From Anaerolineales bacterium UBA832 (lineage in GTDB: Bacteria; Chloroflexota; Anaerolineae; Anaerolineales; UBA11657): 20,668 bases of DNA. Location of the stretch: assembly GCA_002296125.1 (NCBI GenBank), contig DBHI01000112.1, positions 1-20,668 of the forward strand, given 5' to 3'. The notes under the pieces are model-generated. The model did no database searches. It was not told where the DNA came from and worked only from the letters and a program-made list of their open reading frames with translations. A program made the translations under genes and the position numbers. How positions within the stretch are numbered: the stretch's first letter is position 1; every line of letters starts with the position of its first letter. This document shows, one piece after another, positions 7,493 to 14,057 of this stretch.

Positions 7493-8878
7493 ATGTCATA
7501 TAAGTCAAATAGAATGCTGGTATTGGTGGGATGTATCTTTGGATTGGCAGTCTGGATTGCATCTCCTTTTTCGGAATTGTATTTTCAAATTGGAGATACT
7601 TCAGTAGATTGGGAAGTAGAGGTTCGTCAGGGATTAGACTTGCAAGGGGGGTTGCAAGTGTTATTAGAGGCTGACGTACCATCAGATGAGCAGATTTCTC
7701 GGGATGCTATGACTGCTACTCGTGCTATTGTCGAACAAAGAGTTAATGGTTTAGGTGTTGCTGAACCAATAGTACAGAGTCAGGGAGATAGGCGTATTTC
7801 TGTTGAGTTACCTGGTATAGATAATCCTGAGGATGCGATTGAATTGTTAAAGGAAACAGGACTATTGGAGTTTGTTGATATGAAAACCAGTCCGTTACCT
7901 CCAGGAACTATTGTCCGTACAGATGCAAATACTGGATATGAAGCAAATGTTGATAATTTGGCCAGTTTTGTAGCGGATGACGATCAGATAGATTCAGACG
8001 AATTGATTTTTAAAACTATAATGACAGGTGCTGATTTAAGGAGTGCTACTGTTGGTAGAGATCAGATGACAGCTGCTTATCAGATTAATTTTAATTTGAA
8101 TGATGAGGGAAGTGCTGTTTTTGCAGATCATACCGCAAATAATGTGGGTTCATATATGGCTATAGTTTTAGACGGCAAAGTGCTTTCAAGTCCAGTTATT
8201 CGTGATGCAATTACTAGTGGAAGTGGTGTTATAAGTGGTGATTTTAGTGCAGAGACAGCTAATAAATTAGCAGTACAACTACGTTATGGATCGTTGCCGA
8301 TTCCTTTATCTGTAGTAAATAGTCGGACAATTGGACCAACATTAGGTCAGGATTCAGTCAGGCTTAGTATGTTGGCAGGTGCAATTGGATTTGCGACTGT
8401 TGCCGTTTTTATGTTGATGTATTACAGATTATTTGGTTTAGTTGCTGTTTTGGCTTTGACAATGTATTCCGCTATTACATTTGCTTTATTTAAGATTATT
8501 CCAGTTACTTTAACTTTACCTGGTATAGCAGGATTTGTTCTGTCAGTTGGTGTAGCTGTTGATGCAAATATTTTGATTTTTGAACGAATTAAGGAAGAGT
8601 TGCGGGAAGGAAGACAAATAGAGTTTGCTATAGATGCAGGATTTAGGCGTGCATGGCCTTCTATACGTGATTCCAATATTTCCACTATTATTACTTGTAC
8701 AATTTTATTTTGGTTTGGTAGTACATTTGGTGCTAGTATTGTGAAAGGTTTTGCGTTGACACTAGTGATTGGTGTATGTGTTAGCATGTTTACTGCTATT
8801 GTTGCTACTCGTACGTTTATATATGTTTTATCGAAGAGGATTGATCTTTCTAAACGCAAAAGTTGGATAGGAGTGTAG
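7493..8878 (+). CDS. secD: Protein translocase subunit SecD
   Basis: Membrane component of the SecDF complex, which uses the proton gradient to pull secreted proteins across after SecYEG. The 461 residues show an N-terminal helix, then DLQGGLQVLLEAD (the D-GG signature), the periplasmic P1 domain with VELPGIDNPEDAIELLK, and ISGDFSAETANKLAVQLRYG. Six-helix SecD/SecF-type membrane domain signatures follow: TIGPTLGQDSVRLS, and VGVAVDANILIFERIKEELR with the conserved Asp of the proton path. The length is that of stand-alone SecD rather than a SecDF fusion. The ATG at 7493 has only a weak GGGA upstream. secF follows after 10 bases, so they are co-transcribed. Confidence 0.96.
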   Translation: MSYKSNRMLVLVGCIFGLAVWIASPFSELYFQIGDTSVDWEVEVRQGLDLQGGLQVLLEADVPSDEQISRDAMTATRAIVEQRVNGLGVAEPIVQSQGDRRISVELPGIDNPEDAIELLKETGLLEFVDMKTSPLPPGTIVRTDANTGYEANVDNLASFVADDDQIDSDELIFKTIMTGADLRSATVGRDQMTAAYQINFNLNDEGSAVFADHTANNVGSYMAIVLDGKVLSSPVIRDAITSGSGVISGDFSAETANKLAVQLRYGSLPIPLSVVNSRTIGPTLGQDSVRLSMLAGAIGFATVAVFMLMYYRLFGLVAVLALTMYSAITFALFKIIPVTLTLPGIAGFVLSVGVAVDANILIFERIKEELREGRQIEFAIDAGFRRAWPSIRDSNISTIITCTILFWFGSTFGASIVKGFALTLVIGVCVSMFTAIVATRTFIYVLSKRIDLSKRKSWIGV

Positions 8879-8888
8879 AATTACTGCC

Positions 8889-9791
8889 ATGTTACAAATA
8901 ATTCAGAAAAGATATTGGTTTTTTGCATTCTCATTGTTAATTATTATTCCTGGTATTGTGTCTTTGTCGTTGTGGGGATTGCCATTGGCAATTGATTTTA
9001 CAGGCGGTAGTAAGCTGGAGGTAGGTGTTTATGGAGCTGATGAATTAAGTACAAGTCGCATAACTGATTTGTTAGATTCACAAGGTTTTCGTGACAATGT
9101 TGTACAAATTGCAGATAGTGAAGTAATTGTAATTAGAACCAAGTCAATGGATGATACTCAGAAATCGGATGTAATCTTGGCTTTAGAAGATGAGTTTGAT
9201 GTTAATGTGGAATTGCTTAGTTTTGAGAGTGTTGGTCCGGTTATTGGAGGAGAGGTTGCTAGTAGAGCAATTCAAGCAGTATTAATTGCAGCAGTGGGAA
9301 TTTTAGTTTATATCTCTTATGCTTTTAGGGGTGTAAAGAAATCATTTAGATATGGTGTATGTGCTATTTTTGCATTGTTTCATGACACCATTATTGTATT
9401 AGGTGTGGCATCTACTTTTGGTAGGATTTTTAATTGGGAAATAGATGCTTTATTCTTGACTGCTTTGCTAACGGTAATTGGTTTTTCAGTTCATGATTCT
9501 ATTGTAGTTTTTGATAGAATTAGGGAGAATTTATTGAAATATAGAAGGGCAGATTATGAAGAGGTAGTAAATTTGTCTGTCTTGCAAACCGTTGATCGCT
9601 CTATAAATACACAATTAACTGCTTTATTTACTTTGTTAGCTTTGGCGTTGTTTGGTGGGTCAAGTATTTTTCATTTTGTAGTGACTATGATGATAGGATT
9701 AGTAAGTGGTACTTATTCTTCTTTGTTTAACGCAGCTCCAATATTAGTAGTATGGGAAAAGAGGGAATGGCAGCGTTGGTTTGGAACCTGA
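8889..9791 (+). CDS. secF: Protein translocase subunit SecF
   Basis: Partner of SecD, 300 residues. The N-terminal helix is followed by AIDFTGGSKLEV (family signature DFTGG), then a short extracytoplasmic domain. The membrane block starts SVGPVIGGEVASRA, with FALFHDTIIVLG and VIGFSVHDSIVVFDRIREN, the SecF counterpart of the SecD VAVDANILIFERI segment. Six helices are expected, and the length is typical. It sits 10 bases after secD and 18 bases before the EamA-like gene. No strong ribosome site precedes the ATG, so coupling to secD translation is likely. Confidence 0.96.
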   Translation: MLQIIQKRYWFFAFSLLIIIPGIVSLSLWGLPLAIDFTGGSKLEVGVYGADELSTSRITDLLDSQGFRDNVVQIADSEVIVIRTKSMDDTQKSDVILALEDEFDVNVELLSFESVGPVIGGEVASRAIQAVLIAAVGILVYISYAFRGVKKSFRYGVCAIFALFHDTIIVLGVASTFGRIFNWEIDALFLTALLTVIGFSVHDSIVVFDRIRENLLKYRRADYEEVVNLSVLQTVDRSINTQLTALFTLLALALFGGSSIFHFVVTMMIGLVSGTYSSLFNAAPILVVWEKREWQRWFGT

Positions 9792-9809
9792 TAGTTGGTA
9801 AAAATTAGT

Positions 9810-10226
9810 ATGAATTCTCCAATATTATTAGCAATAATTAGTCTTATTGCAGGTGGATTAGTTGGGTTTACTTCTCAGTACGGTGTGCGTAATGGTGCTA
9901 ATGTTGTTGATTTTATTTTGGTTGATGCTATAACATTTTTGTTTTTAGCAGTTGTAGTTAGTCTAATTACTAAGACATCATTTTCTTTGAGTGGAAGAAT
10001 GACAGTGTGGGCAATAATGAGTGGAGTGTTTGCTTCGTTATCAGTGTTTACAGTCTTGTATGCGTTAAAAATGGGTGGCGATGGTAGTATTGTGTTTCCT
10101 ATACAATCTCTTCAGGTTGTTGTCGCTGTTGTCCTAGCGTTTGTGGTATTTCGTGAACCAGTTACTGTAAATAAATTGATGGGACTTTGTCTAGGTATTG
10201 GTTCACTTATTATTTTGTCGAGATAG
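9810..10226 (+). CDS. Half-size EamA-type (DMT superfamily) membrane protein
   Basis: A 138-residue, almost entirely hydrophobic protein with about five helices (near 4-24, 30-50, 67-89, 93-115, 118-137). The C-terminal stretch, VLAFVVFREPVTVNKLMGLC and then GIGSLIILSR, is the typical end of an EamA domain (F-x-E-x-x-x-x-x-x-x-G-x-x-L-I). Full EamA transporters have two such domains and about 300 residues; this has one, so it would have to dimerise, as small multidrug resistance proteins do. Substrate is unknown. I prefer the ATG at 9810; a TTG at 9795 is also in frame. It follows secF closely, but no functional link to secretion is evident. Confidence 0.78.
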   Translation: MNSPILLAIISLIAGGLVGFTSQYGVRNGANVVDFILVDAITFLFLAVVVSLITKTSFSLSGRMTVWAIMSGVFASLSVFTVLYALKMGGDGSIVFPIQSLQVVVAVVLAFVVFREPVTVNKLMGLCLGIGSLIILSR

Positions 10227-10289
10227 TTATATACATTAATTAGAAGAGTTTTGCATAACTATTTGTTATTTTGTATTGTATCCTGAGAA

Positions 10290-11690
10290 ATGTTTAATAA
10301 ACTGGTTTTTGTTGTCCAGGTTGTTTGTCTAATCCTTTGCAATTTCTTTATTCTTGATACGGTTTTTGCCGATGGTGTTCAGGATGAGGATATTGTTCAT
10401 AATGTGGTTTCAGGTGATAGTCTTAATGAAATATCCGATGTTTATAATATTAGTATTGGAGCAATTGCATACGCGAATAGTTTAGTCAGTGACATTATAT
10501 ACAAAGGTCAGAGGTTGATTATTCCTACGATTGATAGTCCTATTAATCCGTATCCGGGTGACAATATTAGTAGTAATTTAACTTATGTGGTTGAAACAGG
10601 TGATACTTTAGGTGATATAGCACGTACATATGGTAGTACAGTGGATGATATAGTAAGGTCTTCTGAATTGCTATCAACAGTTATTAGGATTGATCAATTT
10701 TTGACTATACCATTTATGGAAGGTGATTTTGATTTCAGTACAACAGATGCGGAAGATGAGCAAGTTCTTACAGATGATTTGGATATATTAACAAATGTTG
10801 TTGGTGATGGGCAAATGAATGAGGTTGGTGATTTATATATTTCTTTGAATCATCCAAAAATTGTGGAGCCTGTGTATGATATTGATTTAGATATAAATAG
10901 CGAACATATAGAGAGTATGTATGGACGCACTTTTTTTGATTCATACGAAAAACCTGTTGATTTTGTGGAACGGTATTGGAATAATATCGGTTCCGGAAAT
11001 TATAGTGTTGGATGGAAAATGCTAAGCGACGATTTCCGTCAGAGTGTTCATCAGAATGAATTTGAAGGATACTTGAATGGATATATGAATCTGAATCTTT
11101 GTAATGTTGTTACTAATCAAATTAAAGAAATTGAATCTGATATTGAAAGGTCTCTAGTACAATTAAGAATAACTTATTTGACTGGTGAGGAATGTGCTCC
11201 TAGTGATTTTGTTATGACATTAGGTCTTACTAAGCAAATTATTGGAGGATTTTGGAGGATTGATAGTGTAACTGTTAGTATTGAAGATAATGATGTATTG
11301 ATTGATATAAGTTCTAATGATGAGGATGTACTTTGGATAGATGTCAATATTGGTCAGCAGAAGGTATATGCTATGCAGGGGGATCGGAAAGTACGTGAAT
11401 TTGTTGTTTCAACTGGCACTGACAAATACCCGACTGTTACTGGCAATTATAATATCTATGTTAAATATTTAAAGGCTAATATGAGTGGTGTTGATAATGG
11501 AATCCCATGGTTTTTGGCAGATGTACCTTATGTGATGTATTTTTATAGTGGATATGGTCTGCATGGTACTTATTGGCATGATAATTTTGGGACTCCTATG
11601 AGTCATGGATGCATAAATTTGAATATTGAAGATGCGGAATGGTTATATGATTTCGCAGGAATAGGAACACTAGTTTATATACATTACTAG
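10290..11690 (+). CDS. Secreted LysM-LysM-(NTF2-like)-L,D-transpeptidase (YkuD)
   Basis: 466 residues with a signal peptide (hydrophobic 5-25, then TVFADG). Two LysM peptidoglycan-binding repeats follow: one near 35-80 with VVSGDSLNEISDVYNIS, one near 98-143 with VVETGDTLGDIARTYGS. After an acidic linker comes a domain at about 224-325 beginning KPVDFVERYWNNIGSGNY, which looks like an NTF2/SnoaL-type alpha+beta fold. The C-terminal YkuD catalytic domain spans about 340-466, with H425 in GLHGTYWHDN and the catalytic SHGCIN (H439, Cys441). YkuD enzymes make 3-3 crosslinks or anchor proteins in peptidoglycan. Asn replaces the commoner Arg after the catalytic motif. It is the last gene of the plus-strand block and converges on the lipid kinase gene. 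Confidence 0.92.
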   Translation: MFNKLVFVVQVVCLILCNFFILDTVFADGVQDEDIVHNVVSGDSLNEISDVYNISIGAIAYANSLVSDIIYKGQRLIIPTIDSPINPYPGDNISSNLTYVVETGDTLGDIARTYGSTVDDIVRSSELLSTVIRIDQFLTIPFMEGDFDFSTTDAEDEQVLTDDLDILTNVVGDGQMNEVGDLYISLNHPKIVEPVYDIDLDINSEHIESMYGRTFFDSYEKPVDFVERYWNNIGSGNYSVGWKMLSDDFRQSVHQNEFEGYLNGYMNLNLCNVVTNQIKEIESDIERSLVQLRITYLTGEECAPSDFVMTLGLTKQIIGGFWRIDSVTVSIEDNDVLIDISSNDEDVLWIDVNIGQQKVYAMQGDRKVREFVVSTGTDKYPTVTGNYNIYVKYLKANMSGVDNGIPWFLADVPYVMYFYSGYGLHGTYWHDNFGTPMSHGCINLNIEDAEWLYDFAGIGTLVYIHY

Positions 11691-11693
11691 TGT
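11667..11693 (+). terminator. Inverted repeat at the convergent gene ends, possible terminator
   Basis: ACACTAGT (11667-11674) pairs perfectly with ACTAGTGT (11686-11693) around an 11-base loop. It overlaps the last codons of the transpeptidase gene and lies 24 bases from the end of the opposing lipid kinase gene. No clean T-run follows on either strand, so termination is inferred from position only. The core repeats the CACTAG/CTAGTG pairing of the hairpin at 7429-7447. Confidence 0.35.
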
Positions 11694-11716
11694 AATATTA
11701 GATCTGATGTGAAATT

Positions 11717-12628
11717 TTATGAAGTGGTTTGAGGAACTATTATATTCACTGCATTGTGTAAAATGCTGTACTTAATGTGATTAGTTGGGCATTCAGATAT
11801 TTCTCCGTCGGTTTGTATATAGGAGGAGGGTGTACAATTAATTTCAATTGATTTGCTTCTATGTTCTTGTATTGATTGCTCATATATATGTTTTCCTGTT
11901 AATGTAAGTGGTAGTATTTTGAACATATGTAGTCTACTTAATTCTGGTGCATATATAAAATCAAGTTTGCCGTCATCAGGTAGTGCATTAGGTGTCATAT
12001 AAAATATGCCTCCTGTTCTATTTGAGTTTCCTACAGATACTAATGTTAGCGAACCAGTATATCGTTGATTATTCCAAGTGATTGTGGCATTCCATGTAGG
12101 TTTTTTTATTATTGTTAATATAGCAGCTAACATATATCTTATAGTTCCTTTTACAAAACGCATTTTTTCATTTGTAACGGTTACTGTAGTTTCTAATCCA
12201 ATAGCAGAATTGTTTATGAAATATCGATCATTTACTTTACCAATATCTATGGTTTTTGTATAACCATTGGTTATTGTTTGAATCGCATCATTAATATCTG
12301 TTGGAATATTGATTTGACTTGCAAGATCATTTGCTGTGCCAAGTGGTATTATGCCTATATTACATGCTTTTGAAGATTGGCCGTGAGTTACTTTATGCAT
12401 AATTCCATTGATAACTTCGTTGACTGTACCATCTCCACCAACTGCTATTATGTTTGATGTACCTAATTGGAATTCTCTGTGAGCTATTTGTAGTGCATCA
12501 CCTTTTTGCTGGGTAGTATATATTTTATAGTTTAAATTCTTTTGGTCTATGATGTTTTGTATTTTATTTAAATGGTGTCCACATTGCCAGCGATTTGCAT
12601 ATGGATTGATTATGAGTGTAGTTGACAT
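11717..12628 (-). CDS. Diacylglycerol kinase-like lipid kinase (DagK/YegS/LCB5 family)
   Basis: Soluble ATP-dependent kinase of 303 residues that would phosphorylate a lipid alcohol at the membrane surface. Family motifs in order: LIINPYAN near the start, the nucleotide-binding VGGDGTVNEVING (63-75; GGDGT at 64-68), IIPLGTANDLASQ (93-105), then YFINNSAIGLE, and near the C-terminus DGKLDFIYAPE and IQTDGEISE. Length is typical. Diacylglycerol is the usual bacterial substrate, but sphingoid or other lipids cannot be excluded. No ribosome-binding site is visible before the ATG. It lies 34 bases downstream of mgtE on the same strand, so it is probably the end of the minus-strand operon. Confidence 0.9.
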   Translation of the reverse strand: MSTTLIINPYANRWQCGHHLNKIQNIIDQKNLNYKIYTTQQKGDALQIAHREFQLGTSNIIAVGGDGTVNEVINGIMHKVTHGQSSKACNIGIIPLGTANDLASQINIPTDINDAIQTITNGYTKTIDIGKVNDRYFINNSAIGLETTVTVTNEKMRFVKGTIRYMLAAILTIIKKPTWNATITWNNQRYTGSLTLVSVGNSNRTGGIFYMTPNALPDDGKLDFIYAPELSRLHMFKILPLTLTGKHIYEQSIQEHRSKSIEINCTPSSYIQTDGEISECPTNHIKYSILHNAVNIIVPQTTS

Positions 12629-12662
12629 AGTTTTGTTATATATAAATAAATATTGTAATTAC

Positions 12663-14012
12663 TTATAGATATGATATGTATAAAGTTGCTAGACTTAGAA
12701 ATAAGGCGAATCCGATTATATCAGTTATTCCTGTTACTAGTGCACTTGAGGCAAGTGCTGGATCCTGGCGAAAATACTTTAATGTTAAAGGTATTATGGT
12801 ACCCAATAATCCAGCAATTAATAGATTTCCGAATGTAGCAATTCCTATAATTAATCCAAGGGCGGTATTGCCTCTCCAAAAGTATACTAATATTGCACAA
12901 CTTATTCCTACAGCTAGTCCATTGAGGGAGCCAATCACTAATTCTCTACCTAAAGCTTTCCATACTTGTCGAAATGTTAATTGTTTTAGAGCTAAAGCTC
13001 TTACCATAATGGCTAGAGATTGAGTTCCAGCATTTCCTCCTAGTCCTGCGACGATTGATTGAAATATTGCTAGGAATGCTATTTTTGCTATTGTTGGTTC
13101 AAATTTACTAATTACATATGCGGATATGAATGCTCCGAATAAATTTACATATAACCATGGTAATCTTTTACTTATCATCATTTTGACTGGGCTAAATACG
13201 TCTAAATCACTATCGGCTGATAAGTTTGATAGTGCATAGATGTCTTCAGTAGCTTCGTCTTCAATTACTTCAACAATATCGTCATATGTTATGACACCTA
13301 ATAACTGTGTTTGATCATTTACTATTGGTAAACTCATAAGGTTGTAGTGTGATATTAATCTTGCACATTTTTCTTGATCATCATCTACTGATGCAGAAAT
13401 AAAGTCATTATTCATAATGTCTTTTATTTGTGTATTTGGTGGATTGGTAATTAATTCTCGTAATCCTAATATGCCTAGTAGAGTATTGTTTTGGTCTATT
13501 ACATAAAGGTAGTAGTGATGTTCTTTATCAGGTTTAGATTTACGTAAATATGTGATACAGTGACTGGTAGTCATTTCAGGATATAGAGTTGGTATTTGCG
13601 TTGTCATTCTGCCACCAGCAGTATCATCTCGATGTTTGAGTAAAGGTAGTATTATTTCGGAAGATGACATTTGTTTTAATACTTGTGATGCTTTATCTTC
13701 ATAGAGATCAAGTAGTATATCTGCTGCTTCGTCTGGTTCCATTTTATCTAGTAGGTTTGCTAAAATATCTAAAGGTAATTCTGAGGCTATGTTAGCTGCT
13801 TCATCTTCATCTAGATGTTCTAGAACAGCAGCAGCATTGTCCGCAGTCAAGTGAGGTAGCATTTTAGATTGTTCTTGTAGGGTACGATCACTAATTGCAT
13901 CTGCCTGATCAGCAGGGTGGAGTGTGTTAAGTAGTTGTTGGGCTAAATCAATATCTGAGTTATCTAGAGCATTTTGGATATTATTTAGTGTTGATTCAAG
14001 ATTAGTCTTCAT
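12663..14012 (-). CDS. mgtE: Magnesium transporter MgtE
   Basis: Mg2+ channel/transporter of 449 residues in the standard order: an acidic helical N domain (about 1-125, with LNTLHPADQADAIS and the repeated EDEAANIASEL / EPDEAADILLDL segments), a CBS pair (about 130-255), a connecting helix, and five membrane helices from about 285. Pore-region signatures are GLGGNAGTQSLAIMVRALAL and, in the last helix, VTGITDIIGFALF with D431, equivalent to the Mg2+-binding Asp of the family. Cytoplasmic acidic domains sense Mg2+ and close the pore in characterised members. No ribosome site is seen; a 6-bp hairpin lies 3 bases upstream of the ATG. gyrA ends 45 bases upstream, leaving no room for an M-box riboswitch. 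Confidence 0.95.
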   Translation of the reverse strand: MKTNLESTLNNIQNALDNSDIDLAQQLLNTLHPADQADAISDRTLQEQSKMLPHLTADNAAAVLEHLDEDEAANIASELPLDILANLLDKMEPDEAADILLDLYEDKASQVLKQMSSSEIILPLLKHRDDTAGGRMTTQIPTLYPEMTTSHCITYLRKSKPDKEHHYYLYVIDQNNTLLGILGLRELITNPPNTQIKDIMNNDFISASVDDDQEKCARLISHYNLMSLPIVNDQTQLLGVITYDDIVEVIEDEATEDIYALSNLSADSDLDVFSPVKMMISKRLPWLYVNLFGAFISAYVISKFEPTIAKIAFLAIFQSIVAGLGGNAGTQSLAIMVRALALKQLTFRQVWKALGRELVIGSLNGLAVGISCAILVYFWRGNTALGLIIGIATFGNLLIAGLLGTIIPLTLKYFRQDPALASSALVTGITDIIGFALFLSLATLYISYL

Positions 14013-14015
14013 TGT

Positions 14016-14036
14016 GCATAATTAGTTTGGTTATGC
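14016..14036 (-). promoter_or_regulatory. Small hairpin between gyrA and mgtE
   Basis: GCATAA (14016-14021) pairs with TTATGC (14031-14036) around a 9-base loop in the 45-base gyrA-mgtE gap. It ends 3 bases before the mgtE ATG, which has no Shine-Dalgarno. On the minus strand the 3' arm contains an ATG that opens a five-codon frame (M-H-N-E-D-stop) overlapping the mgtE start in another frame. The stem is short and may be incidental. Confidence 0.3.
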
Positions 14037-14057
14037 TGATTCAAATTGATATAGTTA

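Noticed and set aside
10251..10279. Possible promoter TTGCAT-N17-TATTGT before the L,D-transpeptidase gene
   Set aside because: The -35 matches only three of six positions and the implied start would be almost on the ATG; too weak to annotate.
14013..14057. Mg2+-sensing riboswitch (M-box) before mgtE
   Set aside because: The gap is only 45 bases, far too short for that structure.
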